NCBI GenBank assembly: GCA_030710605.1 | Contig: CP092880.1 | Location: forward strand, 22,774,467-22,838,466 | Source: Cordylochernes scorpioides | Lineage: Eukaryota; Arthropoda; Arachnida; Pseudoscorpiones; Chernetidae | Length of the DNA: 64,000 nt | Direction of reading: 5' to 3' | Shown here: positions 42,400 through 53,822 of the stretch, piece by piece | Layout of the letters: each line of letters begins with the position of its first letter | How positions within the stretch are numbered: the first letter of the stretch is position 1 | Position numbers and translations under genes: made by a program | The notes under the pieces: model-generated | Seen by the model: only the letters and a program-made list of their open reading frames with translations | Told to the model about the DNA's origin: nothing | Database searches by the model: none

Positions 42400-43720
42400 T
42401 TTCCACTTCTTTTTCTCATCAGTATAAGAGTTCATAAGAATATCAAAATAGTTATACTTTTAAACTTCGCTAAATGAATATAAAACATTCAAAAAATTCT
42501 CTCAAAAATACTTGGCAGATGAAACATCGATTGATAGACAGTCCGAGACATGGGCTAACTTCAAGAATACCAATTAACTCCGAGCACTCCATGGTGCATC
42601 ATGAGTGGCTTCAACTAGGTTAGAGGATCGTAAAATAAGTTTTCCCATAAATTTCAATAAGCCTGCCAGACTCAATCAGTTTTAATTTCACAGAGAAGTT
42701 GCCTTCTAAGAATTGGATATTTCATCATAAGAAAATACTTGGCTTCATACGACCACTTTTATTATTAATATATTAATTATAAGCCTTTAGTATATAGGTT
42801 ATTTTACCAGCTTATGTTTTTAACACAGAGCTAAATCATAATGATATTTTTCTTGTTACAAAAATGGAAATTTGAGATAGAATTAATCCTCATATATATG
42901 GGAAGATAACACAATGAAAATTTTGAAAACATCCTGAAGATTTTAATTTAGAGGATTGCAATTTATGATTTGACTGCAGGTAAAAATATATCAGCAATAT
43001 GTATTTATGTCATACCACAAGTACTAGCAGTCATGAGGCCAAGTGGTTTCAGGAATCTATGGGCAACACAAAGAACGAGGCAGGTTGGATGTCACCTAAG
43101 TGAGGCAAGAGACAGAAGACGCAGCAAGGTCCAGGGAGGTGACTGATCTGCACTAGATGATCTGCCCTTGTCCAGCCTGTTTCTCGGCGTACAACGGCGG
43201 TCTTAAAACTCACTAAGGACTTACGGAAGCTCACTGGGTGAAACTGATGAAATTTCGACGATATTGGGCCTCGCCCTGCCTCGGGTGCGGCTCACTCAAT
43301 ACAACTTTTTCATCTTGTTTGTAAATACTAGGGGAATCTTATCGGCAAATAAGAAAAACGGGACGCCTCGATGGCTGACCATTCTTTTTATTATTATCTT
43401 TACCTTGGGATAAGTTGTTCTCCCTATAAATACCTCTTGTATATAATTTTATCGGAGAACTAAAAGGTAAATACCCACCTTTATAATAAATTAATTATTC
43501 CCAAATTTACCCTTGCTTTATTTATCTCCGCGACAATTTATTTTCATATACGATTGATAAAGTGCGTGTTATTGTCATGTTAGATTAGAGATTGAATCAC
43601 GGAACTTTGTGTTTTCAGCAAACTGACCTTTTCGAATGTTTACTCACTCTAACAACATAGGTCTGTAGACACACTAAATATAGAAAGGTTATGATCAGAC
43701 ATCATATCGCCACGCTGTAA
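42400..43720. other. No gene recognised
   Basis: 43,010-43,075 shares CTAGCAGTCATGAGGCCAAG, AGTGGTTTCAGGAATC and GGGCAACACAAAGAACGA with 57,440-57,510, an unidentified short repeat. The 43,080-43,300 stretch is GC-richer but lacks a convincing ORF. Confidence 0.4.
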
Positions 43721-43721
43721 G

Positions 43722-44221
43722 ATTCAAAGGAAAAACAGGGTAACGTGGTAAGATTCTTTAATGGAACATGACGAGCTTTCAGGCAGCAACTGCCCTTCTT
43801 CAGGTCTTATACAAGTGTAGACAAAGAAGTGCCATATTTATAAGCAAAAATATTTACATATACACCGCAATATACAATATTTTACGGCCTCACTCGCTGA
43901 TATGTTTCTGGGTTTTATTGTTATTTTCGGTTCAATTTTTATCTCCGTGTTTTGCCTTCAGGTTTAATTTTTATCTCCGTTTTTTTGCCTCTATTTCTCA
44001 AACAGAGTTTTTTTATTTGTAAATATGCAAATTCCCCTTTCCAATCTTCAGTATGTAAAATTCCTTATTTCCTTGCGCGTATATATGTAAATATTTTTGC
44101 TTATAAATATGGCACTTCTTTGTCTACACTTGTATAAGACCTGAAGAAGGGCAGTTGCTGCCTGAAAGCTCGTCATGTTCCATTAAAGAATCTTACCACG
44201 TTACCCTGTTTTTCCTTTGAA
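43722..44221. repeat. 500-bp fold-back with hammerhead-like core
   Basis: Arms of about 140 bp (43,722-43,863 and 44,077-44,221) are almost perfectly complementary, from ATTCAAAGGAAAAACAGGG to its complement. The right arm reads CTGAAGA (44,141-44,147), a GGCAG/CTGCC stem and GAAA (44,164-44,167), the CUGANGA-stem-GAAA arrangement. The centre encodes a spurious Phe-rich ORF. Confidence 0.7.
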
Positions 44222-44349
44222 TAGAAAGGTTATTCTCCAAATATCTTATATAGAGTTATAAGATACCAAAGGTTATAGAGGAAAACGTCACGTTTATCTT
44301 TGGTATCTTCTAACAAGGATAACCAGCGATACCTCCGATTGTATCATAG

Positions 44350-44740
44350 ATACATATAATTGACGTTATGTGGCGCTGAGTTTGTTGTTGACACACATTA
44401 ATATGTTATACAGTGGTACCTCGACATACGAGCGTCCCAACATACGAGTTTTTCGAGATACGAGCCGACGAGCAAGTGATTTTTTGCTTTGAGTTACGAG
44501 CGAAATTCGAGATACGAGTTCGGTTCGGTAGTGTTGAAGATATTAATCTGTGATTTTAAATGGGGATTTTGTATGGGGAAATTTGCTTCGAGATACGAGT
44601 AATTCAAGATACGAGCAAGGTTGCGGAACGAATTAAACTCGTATGTCGAGGTACCACTGTAATACCTTGATAAAGGTTGGCGTTCAGCCAACTGAAATAT
44701 TAGTAGAATAAATGATATTTTGATCAAATATATGTCTTTT
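44350..44740. repeat. Host repeat split by a TA MITE
   Basis: Paralogue of 37,263-37,735. Left part to ATTAATATGTTATA, right part from ATACCTTGATAAAGG. Confidence 0.7.
44411..44659. mobile_element. TA-flanked MITE (CAGTGGTACCTCG ends)
   Basis: 249 bp with termini CAGTGGTACCTCGACATACG and its complement, and TA on both sides. Internal GAGATACGAG repeats are present. The exact empty site is present at about 37,671-37,680. This is the style of a pogo/Tigger-derived passenger; no transposase. Confidence 0.85.
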
Positions 44741-44849
44741 TAATTAAAGATTTATTAATGGATTACTCTATGTGTGTGTTTGTGTGTGCGTAAAAACAAT
44801 AAAAATGTCAAAAATATAAAAAGGTTAGGTGTTGATATTTAAAATTTAA

Positions 44850-45458
44850 AAAGGCATATCCTGACCAGGCTCACATGAACATTTCTAAATGACATAGCGC
44901 CATCTAGTGAAATAAAAAAAAACTAAACGTTTATTTAACATATTCCGTGATATTTGACCAAGAGAGACTACTTTATTTCAATGTTCATATAAGATTATAT
45001 AAGGTTAAATACTAAAGAAAGATAGAGAAAATCTGAACGCTAATGTATATAACAAACCCGTCAGAATGTTCGATCTTATAATGATATTGGAAAAGAAAGA
45101 AAAAAAGAGGAAAAAAACAAAAACATAATTACATATTGGCCACCGGTAAACAACAAGCATCCACAATGCAATTATTTTAACACCACCAACAAATTATGGA
45201 AGAAATTTAATTTACGTTAAGCCTAAGTGGTTCTGATTAAAAAAAAAGCAATATTTGTGCTATAGAAATAAACCAGAAGATAAAAATATTGTTTCCCAAA
45301 CGATTATTTCCATCATACATCATCATTTATTGTTCTTTTTGTTGTTTAAAAGCACGCCGTACATAATTAAAATGATTCTAACAATTTAAAATTCTATATT
45401 TTTCTTTTAAGCCTATTTAAAAAAATCACTTTAAAAGTTTGTTAATTTAATAATATTT
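44850..45458. other. Mostly unassigned; fold-back piece at 44,850-44,960
   Basis: GGCATATCCTGACCAG ... AGCGCCATCTAGTGAAAT is one arm of the family that recurs at 63,540. The remainder is AT-rich. Confidence 0.4.
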
Positions 45459-45727
45459 AAAGAAAAAAGTCATCTTCTGATCGTGTAACGGAAAGGTGCT
45501 GATGGCTTACGCCATCTATCGGAATAAATATTAATTAATCGTTGATTTTTTAATTTATTCCTGAATTGACCAAATACCGTTTCTTGATTAAGAATGGGTA
45601 TTTGGTCAATTCTGGAATAATAAAAAAAAATCAACGATTGGTTGATATTTATTCCGATAGATGGCGTAAGCCATCAGCACCTTTCCGTTACACGATCAGG
45701 AAATGGCTTTTTTCTTAATTTATCTAC
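45459..45727. repeat. Near-perfect 270-bp palindromic element
   Basis: The best-preserved GCCATCT fold-back. AAGAAAAAAGTCATCTTCTG ... GATCAGGAAATGGCTTTTTTCTT are the ends; GCTGATGGCTTACGCCATC and ATAGATGGCGTAAGCCATC also form nested hairpins. The junction is TTGATTAAGAA. There is no ORF and no clear target duplication. Confidence 0.75.
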
Positions 45728-46119
45728 CTGATCCAAGTAAAAGTTCACTTTTCTACTATTTTTCACATTAATAATATTTGTTATGTTTTGGAAATATTTA
45801 TGGACTTGTTAGTATTTTGTTTTTCTATTATTTATTCATAACTTTTAAATAACAATATATCTACTGAATAAAACAAAGATCACAGAATTTAAGCTGCAGA
45901 CGACTATAAAACCAACTTAACGCTCTCTTTCAATGTTTCTTTTATTCTATTCCAGAATATTCCTTGTCGTGTTATTGGCTGGTTTTAGAACCCTAACGTC
46001 ACCCCTTGCCATCGTATACATTTATTTATAATTCTTTTTTTTTTGTACTTGAAATATAGATGAAAATTAAATTAAATTTACTAATATATATTTGTTATGA
46101 AAACATATTTTCAAAACTA

Positions 46120-46750
46120 TTTTAAAGGCGTAAGATTCTTTTTGATATTAAACAATTTCTACTGCCCTTACTGCAATGGAAAAATTAATGAGAGGGCCTG
46201 GCTCATCAGTGGTGAACCCTCTCAGCGGTTTCGCCAGTTTAATCTACCATACCGCTGTTATATTGCATTTTTGGAACTTACTTTTATAGTGATACTGTTG
46301 CTAGACTCTTTGAATGGGTATTTTATAAGAACTATGGACATAAGCTTTGAGGACAGCAGAATTACATACATTTTTAAATATATAATATGCTTCGAGCAAT
46401 AGCTCTTCCGCAAATATCAAATTGTGTCTTTTATTAGAACATTTAAAAGAAACAATTTGATATATGCGGAAGAGTTTTGCTCGATGCAATACCTTGAAAT
46501 TATATGTATGTTCCTCTACAGACCTATAAGCTTATGTCCATAGGTTCACTAAACACCCCTAAGCTGTCTTCAATAGAAAATACAGGGTATACTCCAAACT
46601 AATCCAATACAATAGTAGAGCGGTCTAGAGATTAATTTCGCGAACCCGCTGAGAGGGTTCACTACTGATGAGCCAAGCCCTCTCATTCAATAACTATATC
46701 ATTGCAGTAAGGTCTGTAGAGATAATATTTGATGATATTTAAAAGAAGCG
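46120..46750. repeat. Two family P units, head to head
   Basis: 46,120-46,430 is inverted and 46,440-46,750 is direct; they meet at AAATTGTGTCTTTTATTAGAACATTTAAAAGA. Both have GAGAGGG/CCCTCTC in stem B, a matched change from GGGAGGG/CCCTCCC. Confidence 0.65.
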
Positions 46751-47147
46751 CATTGCCAGTAAATTTATTTGTGTAATATTTTAACGCTAGATATGGCAAT
46801 TAAATTTATAATTTACTAAAATAACTTTTTACGTGGATTTGTACGTCCAGTATATTAAATGAAATTCACGCTGTCATGAAGATATGTATAGACTTCTTCG
46901 GTAGAAGCTGAAATGTCCTAAGCAATTTAGTGCTTCATATAATATTGTCTCCATGTACCTCTATGTAAATGATGAATCTATTCAATGTAATTGCTTATTT
47001 ATATTAGAGGATAAATTGCGATTTACTATTATAAAAACCTTCTGCAATATGTTTCTTTATTTAAAATAGACACCTTTCGATCTATATGTGTAAAAATTAA
47101 TTATAGATGAAATTAATATTATAATTAAATTAAATAAATTTTAAAAT

Positions 47148-47431
47148 ACACCTAACCCCCGATTTACACGGTACTTGTTTTACACGTTTTCGCTTTTACA
47201 CGGTTTTCCAAATAAGTTATTTTTTTGTTTTTATCGCACTATACTAAATGCTACTGTGATTGAACACATGCGCTGTGTACACATCTCACGAGTAATCCCG
47301 AGCTTATGTGCTGACTGCATATTTTAACCTGTCAATGCATTTTATTTTTATTTCTGTGTACACCTATCCCCCGATTTACACGTTTTTCTCAGGAAAGTAT
47401 CTACCGTGTAAATCGGGGGATAGGTGTATTT
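47148..47431. mobile_element. MITE with CCCCCGATTTACACG termini
   Basis: Ends ACACCTAACCCCCGATTTAC and the complement at 47,431. An extra direct copy of the terminus lies at about 47,361. No ORF. Confidence 0.6.
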
Positions 47432-47619
47432 GCAGAGTTTCTTTATTAAGATATTGGGAGGCAAGCTTTCACGCGGTAGCACTTCATCAGGCCACTGGCT
47501 CTGCAAAGGCGCACAACACACATACAATAAAGATTCACTGAAATACATTTAAAAAAATTAAAAAATAAAAATAGTTTCCAGTTTCTATTTCAACTTTTAA
47601 ACAATTTTTGACACGAATG

Positions 47620-48520
47620 ATTAAAAAAAAATCAATTTTCTACTGCCCTTACTGCAATAATAAAATAATAGGAAGACCTGGCACATCATTGGTGAACCCT
47701 CCCAGCGGTTTCGCCAGTTTAATCTACCATACCGCTATAATATTGCTGTTTTTCTTTTATACTGATACTGTAGCTAGACTCCTGTATAGAGTATTTTAAA
47801 TGAACAATGGACATGAGCTTTGAGGACTGTAGAAATTATCATTGCAGTAAGGGCAGTAGAAATTGATTTATTCCAAAAAGAAACATACGCGTCAAAAATA
47901 GTTTAGATTTATAATAACAGATGGCGCTCTAATGCATCATATTGTATCGTTATAAACTTATATATCTATAATTATATGTATTTCTACTGTTCCGCCTCAA
48001 AGATTATGTCCATAGTTCATTTAAAATACCTTTCCAAAAGGTAAGCTTCAGTATCAGTATAAAAACAAAACAGCCAAACACAATATAACAGCGGTAGGGT
48101 AGATTAAACTGGCAAAACCACTGGGAGGGTTCACCACTGATGAGCTAGGTTATATCATTAATTTAGCATTACAGTAAGGTCAGTAAAAATTGTTTTATTT
48201 TAATAAAAATAATCATCCCTGTCAAAATATTTTAAAATTCTTATAAATATAATATAAATATATTGGAATGTAATTTTACTGTCCTATAAGCTTATGTCCA
48301 TAGTTTTCTTGAAAACCATTTCTGAGATTCCATCCTTCAGTGCTGCATATATAAGCAGAATCGTCCAATACAGTATGGGAGCTCTGAGAAGCGGTTTGGT
48401 GGATTAAATTGGCGAAACCGCTGGGAGGGTTCACCACTGATGAGCCAAGCCCTCCCAATATATTTTTTTCATCGCAGTAAGGACAGTAGAAGTTTGTATT
48501 ATGTATAAAAGAAACATTCG
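47620..48520. repeat. Family P cluster, four partial units
   Basis: Inverted unit at 47,620-47,830; direct pieces at 47,840-47,945 with CAGATGGCGCTCTAATGC; structured blocks at 48,103-48,160 and 48,403-48,460. The last shows TTGGC/GCCAA in stem A. Non-coding. Confidence 0.6.
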
Positions 48521-48563
48521 TGCTTTTAAATACTTCATTTTATATACATATTTGTATAAATAT

Positions 48564-48744
48564 TGTCACGGTAGTGATAACGAGTATAACAAAAGTTTAA
48601 GTAAAAATAATTTATTTATAAAATGCAAACTATTGCTAAGAATTTATTTACAAGTAATAATATACAAGAATGGTAAGGGGTGATGACCTTGCAAATATTA
48701 ATGATGATATACCACAGAATATTTAAAATAATTATTCAGTGATA
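48564..48744 (-). repeat. 3' LTR of gypsy element 2
   Basis: 181 bp, identical to 53,560-53,740. On the minus strand it runs TATCACTG...CGTGACA, so the 5' end lacks the usual TG. Confidence 0.9.
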
Positions 48745-48783
48745 TTGCCCCCCTCCTAGATGAACAGCGTCCCGCTGTAATTA

Positions 48784-51096
48784 TCACTTGAACAGATCAG
48801 CTTGGTCCTCAGGGTCATGGTAGGGTTTCATTCTCAGTACATGGACAAGGTCTCTTGTTTGGCGTCTTCTGGTTGGTTGGTCCACAGGTTCAACTTCGAA
48901 GGTCACGTCAGAGAGTTTCCGAGTAACCCTGTATGGCCCGAAGTACCTTTTCATCAGTTTTTCTGAGAGTCCCACCTTTCTTATCGGGATGAAAATCCAT
49001 ACCAGGTCACCAACGTTGTAATCCATTGCCTCGTGCTTTGAGTCATATCTGGCCTTGTCCTTCTCTTGGGCTTTCAAGGTTTCTAATCTTGCTAGCTGCC
49101 TAGTCTCTTCGACTCGCGAGGCAATCTTCTGACTGTAATCCTCTTGGAGATCTTCATGCGGATTTGGGAAAAGAGTGTCTACAGTTGTTTCGGCTTCGCG
49201 TCCATGAATCAGTTTAAAAGGGGTAAAACCTGTTGTATCTTGTTTTGCCGTGTTGTAGGCGAACGTGACGTAGGGCAGGATTACGTCCCAGTCCTTCTGT
49301 TCAACACTTACATACATAGCAATCATGTTGGCTAAGGTTTTGTTTAACCTCTCCGTCAGTCCATTCGTCTGGCGATGATACGCTGTAGTGAACCGATGTA
49401 TCGACGAGCATTGATTGGTGAGTTCCGCAATCAATTTGGATTGGAATACTCGTCCTCGGTCCGTGATGATTTCTCTGGGGGCTCCATGCTTGAGAACAAC
49501 ATCTTCCATTAAGAACTTGGCTGCTTCTTTTGCTTCCCCTGTGGGTAAGGCTTTAGTAACGGCAAATCGAGTAAGATAGTCGGTACAGACTATGATCCAT
49601 TTATTACCAGTATCAGACTTGGGAAATCTTCCAAGGAGGTCCATTCCAACTCTCTGAAAAGGGGAGGATGCAGGAGGTATGGCCTTAAGTAGTCCGGGTG
49701 GCTTTTGAGTTGATTGTTTCTTTCTTTGGCACTCCTTACAATGAGCGACATACTTCCGTATGTCCCGGAGAAGTCCTGGCCAGAAATATTTGTTTTTAAC
49801 TCTCTCATATGTCTTCGAAAATCCAAGATGACCTGCTGTGGGAGCATCGTGTAAACTTTTCAGTAGTTCTAAGCGTAAGTGCTTGGGAATAACTAAAAGG
49901 TGTTGGTTTCCCAGGGGGTCGAAATTCTTTTTGTATAAGGTTCCTTTTAACATTTCATATCCTTTTGATTCGGCACCAAATATTTCTGTTTCATCTATCA
50001 ATTTATTAATTTTAGGGTCTTTTCTTTGTTCAGCTTCGAAGCACGTTAGAGCAGTTATTGAGGGTATATCATCATCCTCATCATTGTATGCTTCTTCCGA
50101 TTCAAGTTGGAGAGGATTTCGAGAAAGACAGTCGGCATCTTGGTGTTTGCGTCCACTTTTATAAACAACTGTTACATTGTATTCTTGGAGTTTTAAAGCC
50201 CATCTTGCTAGTCTTCCTGTCGGGTCCTTCAGGTTAGATAACCAGCAAAGAGCGTGGTGGTCAGTGACGATGACAAACTCACGACCAAAAAGGTACGGTC
50301 GAAATTTGTTGATGGCCCATATTGCGGCCAAGCATTCTCTTTCCGTTGTTGAGTAATTCTTCTCCGCCTTAGATAAAGTTCTTGAAGCATAACCAACTGG
50401 TCGCTCTTTCCCATCGTTGATCTGTACGAGGACAGCTCCAATTCCATAACCGCTGGCGTCAGTATGAAGCTCGGTTGGCAGTTGTTCTTCGAAATAGGCA
50501 AGAACAGGTTCAGACATCAATGCTTTTTTCAAGGAATCAAAAGCATCCTGTTGGTCAGAGTTCCACGTGAATTTATTATCTTTTTTGAGGACTTCGTGTA
50601 AAGGAGCAGCTTTCTCAGCAAAATTTTCGATAAATCTACGATAATAGGAACATAGGCCAATGAAGCTTCTCACATCTGTTATAGATTTTGGGGTAGGAAA
50701 CTTGGCGATAGCTTCAATCTTTTCTGGATCGGGATAAATACCTTTACTATCGACGAGGTGTCCAAACACTCTTATTCTTTTGGTTCCGAAAAGGCACTTT
50801 TTTGGGTTGAGGCGTAGCTCGGCTTTGTCGAGACATTGTAGTATGATTTCAAGCCGGTGTAAATGTTCGTTGAACGATTTGGAATACACCACGATGTCGT
50901 CTAAATAACAGAGGGCCATCGTCCATTTCAGGCCTTTCAATATCTTGTCCATCATGCGCTCGAATGTTGCAGGGGCATTGCACAGGCCAAAGGGCATAAC
51001 TAGGAATTCGTAGAGTCCGTCAGGGGTAATAAAGGCAGTTTTTTCTCTATCTGCTTCGTCGACTTCTATTTGCCAATATCCTGAACGAAGGTCCAT
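48784..51096 (-). pseudogene. pol: RT C-terminal half, RNase H and integrase of gypsy element 2
   Basis: 770 codons after the frame break. YLDD, the RT active site, is at residues 64-67. RNase H has HTDASGYGIG and ERECLAA. The integrase zinc domain has AGHLGFSK ... HCKECQ; the catalytic triad appears in GMDLLG, ITDRGR and LTERLN. TAYHRQTNGLTERL differs from the usual TAYHPQ by Pro to Arg. The tail has a GPY/F-type YFGPYRV motif. Every catalytic residue is kept, but the first RT motifs are in the other frame. It ends at a stop 40 bp before the LTR. Confidence 0.88.
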
Positions 51097-52279
51097 TGAT
51101 GAATAAAAATTTGGCTCCTTTCAGGGAGTCAAGTGTATCATCGATTCGGGGTAGTGGGTAAACGTCTTTTTTAGTAACTTTGTTTAGTCGTCTGTAATCC
51201 ACACAGAAACGCCAGTTACCATCCTTCTTCTTCACTAAAATAACCGGCGATGACCATGGACTTTCTGAGTGACGTATAATCCCGGCGTCTAGCATTTTGT
51301 CCACTTCCGTTTGGATTGCTTGGCGTTCTGTAGGGGAGACTCGATATGGTCTATGCTTAATAGGCTGATGGTTTCCAGTTTCAATTTTATGTTTGGTTAC
51401 TGAAGTTTGCTTTACAGGTTCATTATTTTTATCAAATATTTTTTCATATCGTTTTAAAATTGATAAGATTTGAGACTGCTGCTCTTCTGATAAATCATCA
51501 CTAATTAAATTTTGTAAAAATTTAAAGTCACTCTTATCAGCATGACTGGCATGATTCGCATTTTTCACCTCCTTATTAAATTCAGAACATTCTGAAATAG
51601 CCGTCAAGTTATTTTCTTCAACCCTTTGAATTTTTCCTAGGCACATTCCCTTAGGGACTATTTGAGCTGTGGTGCTAGAATTTACGATCCAAAGTTTTCC
51701 TTTATTATGGGAAAGCCTGAATAATGCACAGGGAAGTGTTAACCCTTTTCCTATCAATACCTTTTTCGAAGGTTCAAAAAGTACCTGATTTTGCCCATTA
51801 AGCTCTTCACTCATAACATTTATTAGTTTGGTAGATTCGGCTGGGATTACGACGCTTCTGCTAGCCACAACCTTCCCCATGGAAGCAGGTGAATTTAGTA
51901 CATCTTTGGCCTCTTCCAATCTGATTTCGGCGCGTCCACAATCAATCACGGCATTTGATGCCTCAAGGAAATCCCATCCGAGGATAATACTTGGGTTACT
52001 ATTAGGGAGGACGATAAACTCAAGCGGCTGTTCCAATCCATTGATGCTCAAGCTGATTGTGCATCGGCCGATCGATGTAACATTCTTGCCATCAGCAACT
52101 TTCAGAGTCATTCCGCTATCCTTGAACATGGTCTTTTTTAATTGTCGTCTTAATCCATCAGAGATAACTGAAAAAGAGGAACCTGAATCGACCAGAGCAG
52201 AAAATGCAATGTCATCAATGATGATTTCGACATAATTTTGTTGTAATTTAGCGGCTGTCGACGATGGAGGGTTTTTCAC
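51047..52279 (-). pseudogene. pol: Protease and RT N-terminal half of gypsy element 2
   Basis: Protease motif [13 protein letters not shown] near residues 30-42; a linker; then RT with [18 protein letters not shown]. The frame reads on past the break at about 51,100-51,112 (a T-run in the minus sense) into 20 non-RT residues. The listed start is a GTG; expression by frameshift from gag at 52,318-52,324 is expected. The frame is open back to that heptamer. Confidence 0.85.
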
Positions 52280-52314
52280 ACCCGCGGCTTCCCCCTCGAA
52301 AGAAGACGCGACGC

Positions 52315-53468
52315 TTAGTTTTTTTCTAGATTGTAGCGGCGTGGGGATTGGCTTGTATGGCGGCCTGGGGAAATGGACTGGCGTCTTGGGGATCTTCCTC
52401 TGTTTGGATACGGCGATTGTCTGCGGTAGATTTGGCTTCTTATGGCTTGGTGGTTACCAATTTGAGGTTCTTGGGTGCTTGGTGCGTGTCCTTCGGGTCT
52501 CTGCATCCATTGTCGTCTTTCTCTACAATATCGCTTAACATGGCCTGGGCGGCCGCAATTAAAACATATTGGGATGTTGTCATGCGTCCTCCATTCATCC
52601 GTTCTTCGTTGTGGTGGCGTCTGGTTATATATGGGTGTTTGGGTAGGGTACTGACGTCGTGGAACCTGGCTGAATGTACGTGTTTGGTTGGGGTACGACT
52701 GTCGTGGCGGAGGCCTTTGAATAGGCTTCGAATTGAAGCTATGTTTTTTTCAATCTCTTCTCGGATAATTTCTTTCAGAGAAGATGGTTCAGGGGTAGTT
52801 GACTCGGGATTTAGTGCGCGATGAACTTCTTCACGCACGATGCGTCGGATTAAGTCTTCCATTGATTCAGAGTCTGCTGAATCGATGGCGGCAACATTCG
52901 GTAGTCTGTCGAATACTACACGTTTATTTACACGTTTTTTATTTGAAGCCTCGATTTTTCGGCACCATTTGATGAACTCATCGATACTTGCAATGTCTAA
53001 AATGATGATTGACTGATATATCTCCTCCGATATTCCTTTCGTCAAGTGTGCAACTATTTCATTTTCCATCATAGCCGGATTCACTTCTCTGCACAGATGG
53101 AGAACATCTTGAATGTAAGAATCACTGGTCTCCTCCTTCCCCTGAGCTCGAGTTTTGAGGTTCTCTGCGAGTTGATCTTTTTGGGTGACATGATGTCCGA
53201 AATTCTGAGAAAACATTTTCACAAAAATATCCCATGAATTAATTTTCTCTTCAACATTTTCGTACCATCTGTGCGCTGTTCCTTGGAGGAAAAAATAAAC
53301 ATTTGCGAGGCACATTGAATCATCCCAGCAGTTGTAGCGAGCGACGCGATGGAATTCTTTCAGCCATTTTTCTGGATTCTGGTTGCGTTCTCCAGTAAAA
53401 ATAGAAGGGTTTCTAAAAGGTTGAAAATGGTACTCACCCATTTTTTTCTGTGTCTCTTGCTTGATCAT
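52315..53468 (-). pseudogene. gag: Gag of gypsy element 2, frame-broken
   Basis: First ATG at 53,468 (MIKQETQKKMGEYHF); the frame is open upstream to the LTR. The capsid region includes WLKEFHRVARYNCWDDSM and AHRWYENVEE (retrotransposon Gag fold). A frame break occurs near 52,570-52,600. The CCHC knuckle CFNCGRPGHVKRYC (C-X2-C-X4-H-X4-C) is in the following frame, which runs through an Arg/Ser/Pro-rich tail to the stop at 52,315. The un-shifted frame continues without the knuckle to 52,440. Confidence 0.85.
52318..52324 (-). promoter_or_regulatory. -1 ribosomal frameshift heptamer A AAA AAC
   Basis: In the gag frame the minus strand reads GAA AAA AAC TAA. The last A of GAA plus AAA AAC is the canonical slippery heptamer. 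The gag stop (52,315-52,317) follows at once, and a -1 shift enters the open protease frame. No downstream pseudoknot was modelled. Confidence 0.75.
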
Positions 53469-53540
53469 AGCGATGTTTTCTTGAGGTTCTAGTCCTTGTA
53501 GTCTTCGGCTTCTTCTAACGGCTTGGGCGGCGAGGGAATA

Positions 53541-53557
53541 TTCCAGCTTCTCCACCA
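53541..53557 (-). promoter_or_regulatory. Primer-binding site of gypsy element 2
   Basis: TGGTGGAGAAGCTGG begins two bases inside the 5' LTR boundary. The same string follows the LTR fragment at 9,643. The priming tRNA is not identified. Confidence 0.55.
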
Positions 53558-53559
53558 GT

Positions 53560-53740
53560 TGTCACGGTAGTGATAACGAGTATAACAAAAGTTTAAGTAA
53601 AAATAATTTATTTATAAAATGCAAACTATTGCTAAGAATTTATTTACAAGTAATAATATACAAGAATGGTAAGGGGTGATGACCTTGCAAATATTAATGA
53701 TGATATACCACAGAATATTTAAAATAATTATTCAGTGATA
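53560..53740 (-). repeat. 5' LTR of gypsy element 2
   Basis: 181 bp, identical to the left LTR. Confidence 0.9.
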
Positions 53741-53822
53741 ATATTAGCAGCTCGAAATAAATCATGATAAAGTACAAACACAGAATAGTTTGTTAAAAAT
53801 AAGAAATAAATTTAGGATGCAA

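Larger units (their letters stand above)
48564..53740 (-). mobile_element. Ty3/gypsy LTR retrotransposon 2, recent, frame-broken
   Basis: 5,177 bp with 181-bp LTRs that are identical by eye, and flanking ATAT (48,560-48,563 and 53,741-53,744). The primer-like site TGGTGGAGAAGCTGG is at the right LTR, and a purine tract (AGGAGGGGGGC on the minus strand) is at the left LTR. Order on the minus strand: gag, a -1 frameshift site, protease-RT, RNase H-integrase. Two extra single-base frame breaks exist. No envelope. Confidence 0.92.

Noticed and set aside
43768-44137. Phe-rich plus-strand ORFs
   Set aside because: They fall in the fold-back at 43.7-44.2 kb and have low-complexity composition.
51828-52235. 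135-codon plus-strand ORF
   Set aside because: Antisense of the protease region of gypsy element 2.
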